From the NCBI GenBank assembly GCA_022792535.1, contig JAAWBG010000048.1:30537-94536 (forward strand): a stretch of 64,000 nucleotides of DNA, written 5' to 3'. The stretch's first letter is position 1, and each line of letters opens with the position of its first letter. The DNA comes from Lachnospiraceae bacterium. GTDB taxonomy: Bacteria > Bacillota > Clostridia > Lachnospirales > Lachnospiraceae. A program made the translations under genes and the position numbers. The notes beneath the pieces were generated by a model. It did no database searches and had not been told where the DNA came from. It saw only the letters and a program-made list of their open reading frames with translations. Below are positions 53,829 through 61,967 of this stretch, piece after piece.

Positions 53829-54601
53829 TATTTGAAAGTCATGCACATTACGATGACAGAAAATTTGACAAAGACCGGGCAGAGCTATTGTCCGCTATGG
53901 AGGGACATGGGATTGAGACCATTGTCAATGTGGGATCTGACCTGGAAGGAGTAAAAAAGACCATTGATCTGGCAGAAAAGTATGATTTTGTCTATGGGGC
54001 TGTTGGGATTCATCCCAGCGACATTTCAGATCTAAATGAAGAGGTGTACCAATGGCTTCAGGAGAAAAGCAGCCTGCCGAAAATAACTGCCATTGGGGAA
54101 ATTGGTTTGGATTATTATTGGGAGAAAGAAGAAGAGATGAAAAGCAGGCAGCGTTATTGGTTCTGCAGGCAGATGGAACTTGCCAGGGAAGTAGGGCTTC
54201 CAGTCATTATACATTCCAGAGATGCGGCAGAAGACACGCTGAAATTGATGCAGGGAATCCACAGTGAACAGATACCAGGAGTGATCCATTGTTTTTCCTA
54301 TTCCCTGGAAATGGCAGAGGCTTATATAAAAATGGGCTATTATATTGGAATCGGCGGGGTTGTCACTTTTAAAAATGCCAAAAAATTAAAAGAAGTGGCG
54401 GCAAACATTCCTCTGGAGCATATTCTGCTGGAAACAGATTGTCCTTATCTGGCGCCGGAGCCAGAACGGGGAAAACGGAATTCCTCTTATAACCTGCCCT
54501 ATGTAGCTCAGGAGATTGCCAGGCTTCGGGGAATCTCCCAGGAGGAAGTGATAGAGGCGACGAGAGAAAATGCCAGAAGGCTCTTTGTGAAAGTGAAATA
54601 A
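53825..54601 (+). CDS. TatD family metal-dependent deoxyribonuclease
   Basis: This 258-residue TIM-barrel amidohydrolase-like nuclease contains the metal ligands of the family: ESHAHYDD at the start (normally D/S-x-HxH), GEIGLDYYWE near 91, HSRDAAEDTL near 126, HCFSYSLEMAE near 155, and LETDCPYLAPEP near 201. TatD proteins degrade DNA in repair or turnover and are often encoded after metG, as here with the GGDEF gene inserted between. The ATG overlaps the stop of the GGDEF gene. Confidence 0.94.
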   Translation: MIFESHAHYDDRKFDKDRAELLSAMEGHGIETIVNVGSDLEGVKKTIDLAEKYDFVYGAVGIHPSDISDLNEEVYQWLQEKSSLPKITAIGEIGLDYYWEKEEEMKSRQRYWFCRQMELAREVGLPVIIHSRDAAEDTLKLMQGIHSEQIPGVIHCFSYSLEMAEAYIKMGYYIGIGGVVTFKNAKKLKEVAANIPLEHILLETDCPYLAPEPERGKRNSSYNLPYVAQEIARLRGISQEEVIEATRENARRLFVKVK

Positions 54602-54613
54602 TTTAAAAAGTAC

Positions 54614-54671
54614 TTGACAGGACCGTATATATACTGTATATATTAATATACACAGTATATATACGGTTTTT
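54614..54671 (+). promoter_or_regulatory. Promoter-operator of the GntR-ABC operon overlapping a perfect palindromic hairpin
   Basis: TTGACA (54614-54619) stands 17 bases before TATATA (54637). A perfect 16-bp inverted repeat, ACCGTATATATACTGT / ACAGTATATATACGGT (54622-54637 and 54652-54667), overlaps it. Each arm contains the 10-bp palindrome GTATATATAC, and the middle is GTATAT-ATTA-ATATAC. This suits a dimeric GntR/YtrA-type operator; the TTTTT after it also gives terminator form for tatD. Confidence 0.65.
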
Positions 54672-54704
54672 ATCTTATAGGAAATTTAAAATAATTTCTT
54701 AATA

Positions 54705-54778
54705 AGGATTAGAGTGTCAAAGCAGTCCGCCCTAGGCGGAGAATCTCATAAAACAGAATGTTATGAGTTTTGTTGACA
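54705..54778. repeat. Short relative of the palindromic repeat, at the ribosome site of the ABC gene
   Basis: It begins AGGATTAGAGTGTCAAA exactly like copy B at 63850, then has CCGCC-CTA-GGCGG and CTCATAA...TTATGAG hairpins and ends TTTTGTTGACA. The AGGAGG of the next gene follows at once. It looks like a truncated or two-armed form of the larger element. Confidence 0.55.
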
Positions 54779-54788
54779 AGGAGGAAAA

Positions 54789-55634
54789 ATGCAGCCAATT
54801 TTACAAATCGAAAATGCCGGAGCAGAGCGAGGCAGCAGCTTCTGGCTGCGGGATGTGAATCTGACTTTGGAAGCAGGAACCTTTATGGGTGTGATCGGGA
54901 GAAACGGAGCCGGAAAGACCACTTTGTTTCATATGCTATGCGGATTATCCCGTATCAGCCAGGGAAATGTGCGGCTGAATGGAATTAACATGGGACAGGA
55001 ACCAGAACGCTGTAGAAAAGAAATAGGAACTATTTTTGACGATGAATATTTTCGTTTGGACTTGTCGGTAAAATATGCAGGTGCAATTTACGGGACTTAT
55101 TATGAGAGGTATTCTCAAAAAGAATTTTTGTCCTATTGCAGACAGTTCCAAGTAGATCCTCTCCAAAATCTTAGAAAACTGTCAAAGGGAAATTACATGA
55201 AATTTCAGCTTGCGTTCGCCTTGGCTCACCACCCGAAATTGATTCTTATGGATGAGCCGGAGGCAGGGTTAGATCCAGTGTTCCGCCGGGAGTGGATGAA
55301 TCTGCTGTATGATATTTTAGAGGGTGAATGCAGTATTTTGTTTGCCACACATTTGACAGAAGAGCTGGAACAGTATGCAGACCAGGTGACAATGCTTTCA
55401 AAAGGGAGACAGATTTTTTCCCTTACCATGCCGGAAATAGAGGAACGGTATAAAATTGTGCGGGGAAGCAAAACACAGATGGATTACTTGAATCAGTATC
55501 TGGTGGGAAGACGGAGTATGGAGCACTATGAAGAGGGACTGTACATAGGAGACGGACAGGAATTGAAGCCAGGGATCAGTGTATCCAGGCCTGCATTGGC
55601 AGAGCTATTGTATTATCTGGATGGAAAGTTTTAG
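54789..55634 (+). CDS. ABC transporter ATP-binding protein (first of two in the GntR operon)
   Basis: This 281-residue ATPase has Walker A GRNGAGKTTLFHML near residue 39, the signature LSKGNYMKFQLAFALAHHP near 136 (LSxGx variant), Walker B LILMDEPEAGLDP near 155, and a switch His in FATHLTEELEQ. It resembles YtrB/EcsA-type exporters whose substrate is a peptide, antibiotic or lipid. The membrane partner is probably the following gene at 55682. AAGGAGG precedes the ATG and lies at the edge of the short palindromic repeat. Confidence 0.88.
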   Translation: MQPILQIENAGAERGSSFWLRDVNLTLEAGTFMGVIGRNGAGKTTLFHMLCGLSRISQGNVRLNGINMGQEPERCRKEIGTIFDDEYFRLDLSVKYAGAIYGTYYERYSQKEFLSYCRQFQVDPLQNLRKLSKGNYMKFQLAFALAHHPKLILMDEPEAGLDPVFRREWMNLLYDILEGECSILFATHLTEELEQYADQVTMLSKGRQIFSLTMPEIEERYKIVRGSKTQMDYLNQYLVGRRSMEHYEEGLYIGDGQELKPGISVSRPALAELLYYLDGKF

Positions 55635-55681
55635 ACACAGATGGATTTCTTTGGTTTAGCAGACAGGAAGAGGGAATTAAG

Positions 55682-56395
55682 GTGAAAGAGAAAAAAAGCG
55701 GTATATCCCATAACAGTGATAAAAGGGAAAAATATTTTACATTGAAGAAATTTCTGATTACCGGTCAGGAAATGTTGGTGGAAATGCGTGGTTCTTTTCA
55801 TACAAGACGAGGAAAAGCAGGATTGGGTTTGTTTCTGGCGGGGATATTATGGGGGATTTGGGCGATTGAGGAGAGCGATCTCACAGAATTTTTCAGTTTA
55901 TTCAACTCCCTTCTCTGGTGTACCATGGGAATTGTCATGTTTCTAAACCAGGAGAATCATAAATTGATGTATCTGCTTCCCATCAGCAGAAAGGAATTTG
56001 CAGCGGCTCAAATCCAGAGAATGGCCTGGGTGTTTCTGATTATCTTGGCAATGCAGACTGCATATCTGGGGTGTATGAGAATGGAAGCAGATGAACTATG
56101 GAGGATTTTTTGGTGGAAGATTATTCCAGTCAGCGGAACTTTGAGCATTGCTCAGATTACTGCGGCTAAACCAGCAAAGAATAGCGGTCAGACAGGGGAT
56201 AAGATCTATCAGTTGTCTTATGGGGCTATGATTGCCGTTTTTAGTATGGGATTGCTGAATTTTGTGATAGAAGCGGATTCCTGGAATCTCTGGTATGGGA
56301 TTCTTCCAGTGCTGAATTATGGAGCGAATCTTTGGGCAGTTTTCTATCTGTACCGAAAGATCGGAAGTGCAGACGTATATTATGATGAATTGTAG
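55682..56395 (+). CDS. ABC transporter membrane subunit (putative)
   Basis: This 237-residue protein has about five to six helices (~40-60, 72-92, 108-128, 140-158, 185-205, 210-230) after a basic cytoplasmic N-terminus. It has no sequence signature beyond a hydrophobic permease profile. Its place between two ABC ATPase genes and ahead of a GntR regulator supports a permease role. The start is GTG, seven bases after AAGAGGGA. The substrate is unknown. Confidence 0.6.
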   Translation: MKEKKSGISHNSDKREKYFTLKKFLITGQEMLVEMRGSFHTRRGKAGLGLFLAGILWGIWAIEESDLTEFFSLFNSLLWCTMGIVMFLNQENHKLMYLLPISRKEFAAAQIQRMAWVFLIILAMQTAYLGCMRMEADELWRIFWWKIIPVSGTLSIAQITAAKPAKNSGQTGDKIYQLSYGAMIAVFSMGLLNFVIEADSWNLWYGILPVLNYGANLWAVFYLYRKIGSADVYYDEL

Positions 56396-56416
56396 AATCC
56401 AGGAAAGGAAGAGTTC

Positions 56417-56815
56417 ATGAAGATTTTGATATCAAATACCAGTAATCTTGCCATCTATGAACAGATTGTTCATCAAATCAAAGATGCGGTGATTGCAGGA
56501 GAGATTACAGCAGGTGAAATGCTTCCGTCGATCCGCTCTCTGGCAAAAGATCTGCAGATTAGTGTGATTACCACAAAGCGGGCTTATGAGGAGCTGGAAA
56601 AAGAAGGTCTGATCTATTCAGTGGCGGGAAAAGGTTTCTACATTGCAGAGCAGAATACCAATATGTTAAAGGAAAAAAAAGTGCAGATCTTGGAAAAAGA
56701 ATTAGAAAAACTGGCAGCCGAGTGGAGAAAAGCGGGGCTGGCGAAAGAAGATATGATAGATTATATCCGGGTGTTGTTTGAGGAGTGGGAAGATGAGAAA
56801 AAAAGTTATAATTGA
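56417..56815 (+). CDS. GntR family regulator, YtrA subfamily
   Basis: This 132-residue protein has an N-terminal winged helix (~10-75): AIYEQIVHQIKDAVIAGEI, GEMLPSIRSLAKDLQISVIT and TTKRAYEELEKEGLIYSVAG match GntR. A short C-terminal helical part (~80-132) stands in place of a ligand domain, the YtrA form. Such regulators usually repress their own ABC operon until a cell-wall-active compound is sensed. The palindromes at 54622-54667 are the probable site. It overlaps the second ABC ATPase gene by 23 bases. Confidence 0.9.
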   Translation: MKILISNTSNLAIYEQIVHQIKDAVIAGEITAGEMLPSIRSLAKDLQISVITTKRAYEELEKEGLIYSVAGKGFYIAEQNTNMLKEKKVQILEKELEKLAAEWRKAGLAKEDMIDYIRVLFEEWEDEKKSYN

Positions 56816-57773
56816 AACGGAACATTCTAACCGAAAAGATGCCGGTCAGGAGAGTTTTACGGAAGGGCTTAAGGTAGAAAATCTATCAAAAAAGTATCGG
56901 AACTTCCAGTTGGGTCAAGTTAACTTTGCCATACCTCCTGGAAATATTTTGGGGCTGCTGGGTCAAAATGGATCGGGAAAAACTACCACAATCAAAATTC
57001 TGGCAGGACATACCAAAAAGAACCAGGGAAGGATATGGATCAATGGGGTGAGCCTGGAGAAACATCCAATACAGGCTAAAGCTCAGATAGGGTTTATGCT
57101 GGAAGGGCCTATGTTTTTTGAAAATAAAAGCCTTTGGGAAAATGGAAAGGCCTTCGGCAGATTTTATCCGAATTTTACGGAAAAAAATTGGAGAAAATGG
57201 CTTTCTGTCTGTAAGCTGCAGCCATCTTCCTGGCTGGGACTTCTCTCTCAGGGAGAGCGGATGAAGTTTCAATTTGCTTTTGCCATGGCCCATTGCCCTA
57301 AGGTGCTCCTTTTGGATGAGCCTACTGGAAATCTGGACCCAGTGTTCCGACGGGAGTTTTTGGATATTCTGCAGGAGGTGGTGGAGGAAGAACAGATCAG
57401 CGTGGTGTTCTCCACTCATCTTACCTCAGACTTGGAGCGGATTGCAGATCAGATCGTTCTTTTGGATCAAGGCAGAATGCTTTATGCAGATACTATAGAG
57501 CATATGCAGGAACGTTACTGTCTGGTTAAGGGAGGGCCCAAGGAAGGAAGAGATTTGAAAGAACGTGGGGAGCCGGGCATAGTTGGAATTCAGATCAGTC
57601 AGGTAGGATATGAGGCGATGGTGGATCTGAATCAAAGCTCCGACGACTTTCGAAATAAAATACAGCAGACAGATTATGAATATGAGACAATAGATCTTTC
57701 AAAGTGGATGTATTATATGACAAAGGGAGGAAATAACTGTGGATCATATGTGGAAACAAATCAGGCAGTTTGA
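56793..57773 (+). CDS. Second ABC transporter ATP-binding protein of the GntR operon
   Basis: This 326-residue ATPase has Walker A GLLGQNGSGKTTTIKILAG near 52, a signature in LLSQGERMKFQFAFAMAHCP near 152, Walker B LLLDEPTGNLDP near 173 and the switch region VVFSTHLTSDLERIADQ. A C-terminal extension of ~85 residues follows the ATPase core. The membrane subunit is likely at 57739. I use ATG 56793 after AGGAGTGG; it starts inside the gntR gene. Two ATPase-permease pairs in one YtrA operon parallel the ytrABCDEF layout of Bacillus. Confidence 0.88.
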   Translation: MRKKVIIETEHSNRKDAGQESFTEGLKVENLSKKYRNFQLGQVNFAIPPGNILGLLGQNGSGKTTTIKILAGHTKKNQGRIWINGVSLEKHPIQAKAQIGFMLEGPMFFENKSLWENGKAFGRFYPNFTEKNWRKWLSVCKLQPSSWLGLLSQGERMKFQFAFAMAHCPKVLLLDEPTGNLDPVFRREFLDILQEVVEEEQISVVFSTHLTSDLERIADQIVLLDQGRMLYADTIEHMQERYCLVKGGPKEGRDLKERGEPGIVGIQISQVGYEAMVDLNQSSDDFRNKIQQTDYEYETIDLSKWMYYMTKGGNNCGSYVETNQAV

Positions 57774-58326
57774 CAATCCGCCTAAAAATTACACCTTTTC
57801 TTTTCTTGTCAGGATGAATCAGAGAATCGGTCAGGTGGGAACAGGCGGAAAATATGGAATGTTTCTTTTTCTCAGTTACAGTATATATTTTATGATAGCT
57901 GTTTTAGCAGACTATCAAGAGCCGGCGGCTATGGCAGATGCGGCCGCGGCAGTTACCATGTGTTATATGTTTTTTTCCCTGGTGCGGTTTACCAGAAGAG
58001 AAGGGGAGGAGTGGCGTTCTGTATACCAAAAGATCATGTATTTTCCTGTGGATCGAAGAATGTATTTGCTGGCGAAGCTTGTGCCGGCTGTAAAGGTAAT
58101 TGGATTACAGCTTGCGATGCAATGGCTGGCATTGGGATACAGAGTGATGATGCACCAGGAAATTGCCGGAAAAACAGTATGGGTGCTCACACTTGTAATT
58201 ATTGGCAGCGGACTCTGGTATTTTCTGACATTTTTGGTTATGATGGTATGGGGAAATTTATATTTGTTTCCGCTGCCGATATTGCCGGCCGTTTGTCTGG
58301 TACATGCGGCAGCTTCCTATCTATAG
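57739..58326 (+). CDS. ABC transporter membrane subunit (putative), second pair
   Basis: This 195-residue protein has about five helices: ~38-55 (YGMFLFLSYSIYFMIAVLA), 65-82, 108-128, 145-165 and 170-190. It has no catalytic motif and is shorter than most permeases, as is common when two half-subunits pair. GTG 57739 stands eight bases after AAAGGGAGG; an internal ATG follows three codons later. Starting 35 bases inside the ATPase gene implies coupled translation. Confidence 0.6.
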   Translation: MDHMWKQIRQFDNPPKNYTFSFLVRMNQRIGQVGTGGKYGMFLFLSYSIYFMIAVLADYQEPAAMADAAAAVTMCYMFFSLVRFTRREGEEWRSVYQKIMYFPVDRRMYLLAKLVPAVKVIGLQLAMQWLALGYRVMMHQEIAGKTVWVLTLVIIGSGLWYFLTFLVMMVWGNLYLFPLPILPAVCLVHAAASYL

Positions 58327-58345
58327 ACAGAGAAGTTCAGGAATC

Positions 58346-58485
58346 AAGGCCGAAATGCTGAACGCACCAAACATTTCAGCGAGCCTCTGACTACAAAGAA
58401 CTATATTCAGCAGAGGCTTTCATGGTTCTTTGAGTCTTTTCCTTATTTTGCCGCATGTTGAGTTTCGCAATTACTTAGGTATGTA
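58346..58485. repeat. Bipartite repeat before rsmA (copy 1)
   Basis: The left part is AAGGCCGAAATGCTGAACGC (58346-58365), continuing ACCAAACATTTCA. The right part is TTGAGTTTCGCAATTACTTAG near 58459. The same two parts, slightly changed, lie at 60307-60390 between the two genes of the minus-strand repair pair. Between the parts here, GCCTCTG and CAGAGGC form a hairpin followed by TTT, a possible terminator for the ABC operon. Confidence 0.6.
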
Positions 58486-58517
58486 AACCTAGAAAAAAAG
58501 AAGAGAAAGAGGAAAAA

Positions 58518-59375
58518 ATGGCAGATTTAGCAAAACCACAGAATACCATAGCAATATTACAGAAATATAATTTCAGTTTTCAAAAAAAATTTGGACAGAA
58601 TTTTTTGATTGACAGCAGGGTGCTGGATAAGATTGTTGCCGCTGCAGGAATCACAAAGGAAGACTTTGTGCTGGAAATTGGGCCGGGGATCGGAACTATG
58701 ACTCAGTACTTATGCGAGAGCGCAAGGGAAGTGACAGCAGTGGAAATAGATAAACATCTGATTCCGATTCTGGCAGATACTTTAAGCGAGTATCACAATG
58801 TGGAAGTCATTCAGGAAGATATTCTGAAGATGGATATCAAAGGTCTGGCTGAAGCAAAAAATCATGGCAATCCGATTAAGGTAGTGGCAAATCTGCCCTA
58901 TTATATTACAACGCCTATTATTATGGAGCTCTTTGAGAGCCAGGTGCCTATTGACAGTATTACGATTATGGTGCAGAAAGAAGTGGCAGACCGTATGCAG
59001 GTGGGGCCGGGAACGAAAGATTACGGCGCATTGTCTCTGGCGGTACAGTACTATGCGAAACCGGAAATTGTAGCAAATGTTCCGCCGAACTGCTTTATGC
59101 CCCGGCCGAAAGTGGGGAGCGCCGTGATCCGTCTTACGAGACATCAGAAAGTTCCTGTGCAGGTGAAATGTGAAAAGTTTCTATTTCAGATCATTCGCGC
59201 TTCCTTTAACCAGAGACGTAAGACCTTGGTAAACGGACTGTATAATTCGCCGGAGATTACAGTGGAAAAGGAGCAGGTTGTAAAAGCGTTGGAACAGATG
59301 GGGTTAAGTTCCAATATTAGGGGAGAAGCATTGACCTTAGAACAATTTGCATCCTTAAGTAATCTGTTATTGTGA
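58518..59375 (+). CDS. rsmA: 16S rRNA dimethyladenosine transferase (KsgA)
   Basis: RsmA dimethylates two adjacent adenines near the 3' end of 16S rRNA in late 30S assembly. The 285 residues show GQNFLIDSRVLDKIV near 28, the SAM motif VLEIGPGIGTMTQYL near 51, EIDKHLIPIL near 77, the catalytic NLPYYITTPIIMEL near 126, and FNQRRKTLVNGLYN in the C-terminal helical domain. The length is normal. GAGGAAAAA precedes the ATG. Upstream is the bipartite repeat. Confidence 0.97.
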   Translation: MADLAKPQNTIAILQKYNFSFQKKFGQNFLIDSRVLDKIVAAAGITKEDFVLEIGPGIGTMTQYLCESAREVTAVEIDKHLIPILADTLSEYHNVEVIQEDILKMDIKGLAEAKNHGNPIKVVANLPYYITTPIIMELFESQVPIDSITIMVQKEVADRMQVGPGTKDYGALSLAVQYYAKPEIVANVPPNCFMPRPKVGSAVIRLTRHQKVPVQVKCEKFLFQIIRASFNQRRKTLVNGLYNSPEITVEKEQVVKALEQMGLSSNIRGEALTLEQFASLSNLLL

Positions 59376-59384
59376 GAAAGAGGA

Positions 59385-60200
59385 TTACTGCTTTAAAATA
59401 TTGTTATTGGAACTGCGTGCAAATTCAATCACATCCTGCTGGAAGCGTTTTAAAATATTCTGGTTCTGCAGTTTGGGATTGATTCTGGCTTCAATGGCGA
59501 TACTGTCAAAAAATCCGCACCACAGTTTTTGATATTCCAATTCTTCTGGAGAAAAACGGTGGAGCATTTCGTGATCCAGGTCTTGCGTGTCAGTGATAAA
59601 AAATCCCTGTCCCTTTGGATGGAGGACAGCTTGCTTTCGCGTGGCGTCATAGATCATAAAATTTTCCTGGGGGAGCCGGTCGGAAAAATGTTCTCCCAGA
59701 AAAGGAAGCACGTCGTTTTTCGGGTGGATTTGGGCAAAGAGCAGGCCATTTTCTAATTCCTGAAACCGCAGAAATCCCAGAAGGTGATGGGCTTCATTTC
59801 CAGTACTGCGGGAAAGATGAAAGACACGGTTGACGTAAGGCTCTCCTAGATAGTTTAAGACCTTACTGCTGTCTGGCAGGGACAAAGCCAGAACGATTGT
59901 CTTATAGAGGGCGTCGGCTTTGTTCATTACTTGTTTTTTATGAGAGGTATCTTCCAGCGCTGAAGCGGCCTGGCATACTTCCGTGTAGGTTTCTTCTCCC
60001 ATACGGTTTAAAAGTGTGCGGGCTACCTTTGCGCTTTTTTCAAAATCTGTCTGCACGGAAATATATTCGTGGAACAAGGTGTAGTTGTGGGGCGGACAGG
60101 TGGTGAGAGAAACATTATTATGTCCATATCTGCTTGCCCAGGCGTCGTATACACCGGTAAAAATACCGTCGATATTATCTTCACAAAGAAATAGATACAT
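59385..60200 (-). CDS. TIGR03915-like DNA metabolism protein, partner of the radical SAM gene
   Basis: This 271-residue protein begins MYLFLCEDNIDGIFTGVYDAW, the opening I remember for a family called probable DNA metabolism protein (TIGR03915), which almost always neighbours a radical SAM/HhH protein (TIGR03916). That pairing holds here, 60396-61748 on the same strand. Later segments FHLSRSTGNEAHHLLGFLRF and GLLFAQIHPKNDVLPFLGEH are also characteristic; no nuclease or glycosylase motif is obvious. The rest of its mechanism is not established. AAAGGAC precedes the ATG. The 195-base gap to the upstream gene contains repeat copy 2. Confidence 0.82.
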   Translation of the reverse strand: MYLFLCEDNIDGIFTGVYDAWASRYGHNNVSLTTCPPHNYTLFHEYISVQTDFEKSAKVARTLLNRMGEETYTEVCQAASALEDTSHKKQVMNKADALYKTIVLALSLPDSSKVLNYLGEPYVNRVFHLSRSTGNEAHHLLGFLRFQELENGLLFAQIHPKNDVLPFLGEHFSDRLPQENFMIYDATRKQAVLHPKGQGFFITDTQDLDHEMLHRFSPEELEYQKLWCGFFDSIAIEARINPKLQNQNILKRFQQDVIEFARSSNNNILKQ

Positions 60201-60306
60201 TTCTGATGTCCTTTCTGAATAGTGTGATAGATAATTGGGAAACTATTAAATCGTCAAAATTTCATGTACAATCTCTACATTTTTTTAAAATATTTTCATT
60301 ATACAA

Positions 60307-60390
60307 AAGGCCGAAATGCTAGACGCACCGAGCATTCCACTGTACATGAAATCCTGATAAAGATTGAGTTCCGCAATTGTTTAGAGTGTA
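60307..60390. repeat. Bipartite repeat (copy 2) inside the repair-gene pair
   Basis: AAGGCCGAAATGCTAGACGC (60307-60326), continuing ACCGAGCATTCCA, then TTGAGTTCCGCAATTGTTTAG near 60364. AATGCT and AGCATT form a small hairpin around an ACGCACC-containing loop, which is the most conserved part. An 11-bp inverted repeat, ATTTCATGTAC (from ~60260) and GTACATGAAAT (to ~60353), encloses the left part. Confidence 0.6.
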
Positions 60391-60395
60391 TCCTT

Positions 60396-61748
60396 CTATA
60401 CCGTATAAATCTGTTGACCGGGAGGAATAATCTGAGCGTCTGTCAAATGAAAATCAGAACGCATATCCTGATCAAAAAAACTGAGCTGCCGGTAGCCGCT
60501 TTCCCGGATATCCCTGGGAATCTGGGTCTTATCCCGCATTAAGTTCTCACAGATGTAATTTTCTTCTAATTTGGTGGGATACATCATCTTCCCGGAGCAG
60601 GTGATAAAGTACAGGGCACGTTTTAGGACCACGCCGATTTTTTTCAGGTCGTCAAAATTCAGCCGGTTCATTTTGCGGGCTTTTACAATACGTTCCGCAG
60701 ATTTATATCCAATGCCTGGCACACGAAGCAGAGTCTGATAGCTGGCTTGATTGATTTCTACTGGAAAATATTCCAGATGACGCAGGGCCCAGTCGCATTT
60801 GGGATCCAGAAAAATATTGAAGTCTGGACGGTCCTCTGACAATAGCTCTGACACATGAAAATGGTAATAACGCAGCAGCCAGTCCGCCTGATAGAGACGA
60901 TGTTCCCGCAGTAAGGGCGGACCGCCTGGAAGAGCAGGGAGCATGTCATTGTTATTTACATTGACAAAAGCCGAGTAAAAGACACGTTTGAGCTGAAATT
61001 TTTGGTAAAGGCCTTCCGCAACGCTCATAATCTGAAAATCATTTTCAGGGGTGGCTCCGATAATCATCTGAGTTGATTGGCCGGCAGGAACAAAACGGGG
61101 GGGTTCCTGGTAAATTGTCAACTCCTGCTTGTTATTAGTGATACGATTCTGAATCTGCCGCATGGGTTTTAAAATCGTATTGCGGGACTTGCAGGGAGCA
61201 AGCCTGCGCAAACCATCGGCAGTGGGAAGTTCTAAGTTGATACTCATGCGGTCCACCAGAAAGCCTGTTTTCTCCAATAGAATAGGATCAGCGCCGGGAA
61301 TAGACTTTACATGGATATATCCGTGGAAGTGATGGACGTGACGGAGCTTTAAGACAGTCTGGTAGATCAGATCCATGGTGTAGTTAGGGCTGACCATAAT
61401 GCCAGAGCTTAAAAACAATCCTTCAATATAATTGCGCCGATAAAATTCCATGGTAAGGGTGCAGATCTCATCTGGGGTAAAAGCGGCCCGCTTTACATCT
61501 GAGGTGCAATTATTCAGACAATAGGCACAGTTAAAAATACATTCATTGGTAAACAATATCTTCAAAAGAGAGACGCAGCGCCCATCGGCAGAAAAAGTGT
61601 GGCAGATACCAGGAGCAATGGCATTTCCCATGCCATGTTTACTTCCCTTCCGGTCTACCCCGCTGGAAGTACAGGCAACGTCATACTTAGCGGCGTCTGA
61701 TAAAATGGTCAGTTTTTCCAGTAAATCCATGTCCATCTGTAGATTCAT
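60396..61748 (-). CDS. Radical SAM protein with helix-hairpin-helix, putative DNA repair (TIGR03916-like)
   Basis: This 450-residue protein has a radical SAM Cys cluster in NECIFNCAYCLNNC (C-x3-C-x2-C), HVKSIPGADPILLEKTG and SINLELPTADGL in the barrel, and GATPENDFQIM. A C-terminal helix-hairpin-helix, LLRVPGIGYKSAERIVKAR, binds DNA. I know this combination as TIGR03916, annotated as putative DNA modification/repair. Its substrate is unknown. I start at ATG 61748, preceded by AAAGGA; a TTG 21 bases upstream has no site. A promoter and SOS-type boxes lie directly upstream, so damage induction is likely. Confidence 0.87.
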   Translation of the reverse strand: MNLQMDMDLLEKLTILSDAAKYDVACTSSGVDRKGSKHGMGNAIAPGICHTFSADGRCVSLLKILFTNECIFNCAYCLNNCTSDVKRAAFTPDEICTLTMEFYRRNYIEGLFLSSGIMVSPNYTMDLIYQTVLKLRHVHHFHGYIHVKSIPGADPILLEKTGFLVDRMSINLELPTADGLRRLAPCKSRNTILKPMRQIQNRITNNKQELTIYQEPPRFVPAGQSTQMIIGATPENDFQIMSVAEGLYQKFQLKRVFYSAFVNVNNNDMLPALPGGPPLLREHRLYQADWLLRYYHFHVSELLSEDRPDFNIFLDPKCDWALRHLEYFPVEINQASYQTLLRVPGIGYKSAERIVKARKMNRLNFDDLKKIGVVLKRALYFITCSGKMMYPTKLEENYICENLMRDKTQIPRDIRESGYRQLSFFDQDMRSDFHLTDAQIIPPGQQIYTV

Positions 61749-61780
61749 AAGCGAAACATCCTTTGCCAATTAATCTGTGC

Positions 61781-61828
61781 GAACTCATGTTCTGAAATTA
61801 TCATAACACAGGAAATCAAAAAAAGCAA
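61781..61828 (-). promoter_or_regulatory. LexA-controlled promoter of the repair pair
   Basis: On the minus strand TTGCTT (61823-61828), a 17-base spacer and TATGAT (61800-61805). Just downstream lies a perfect Gram-positive SOS box, GAAC-TCAT-GTTC (61781-61792), at the start-site position expected of a repressor. Confidence 0.72.
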
Positions 61829-61837
61829 GAGAAAAAG

Positions 61838-61862
61838 GAACATTTGTTTGAAACTAATGTTC
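61838..61862. promoter_or_regulatory. Two further partial SOS-like boxes
   Basis: GAAC-ATTT-GTTT (61838-61849) and AAAC-TAAT-GTTC (61851-61862) each match GAAC-N4-GTTC at seven of eight positions. They lie behind the promoter and 13 bases apart. They could strengthen LexA binding or serve the divergent side. Confidence 0.45.
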
Positions 61863-61922
61863 TGATAAAGTGATCTATTTGCCAGATGCATGAAAACAAA
61901 AGATTGAGATTTTGTAAAGCAT

Positions 61923-61967
61923 AAACGCCCCTTTCCCTGCATATAGTCAGAGGAAGGGGGTGTTTTT
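61923..61967 (+). promoter_or_regulatory. Stem-loop in the spoIID leader that covers the ribosome site
   Basis: AAACGCCCCTTTCC (61923-61936) pairs with GGAAGGGGGTGTTT (61952-61965) with two G-U pairs around a 15-base loop. The 3' arm contains the purine-rich ribosome site AGGAAGGGGG, and the T run leads into the TTG start at 61968. Confidence 0.55.
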
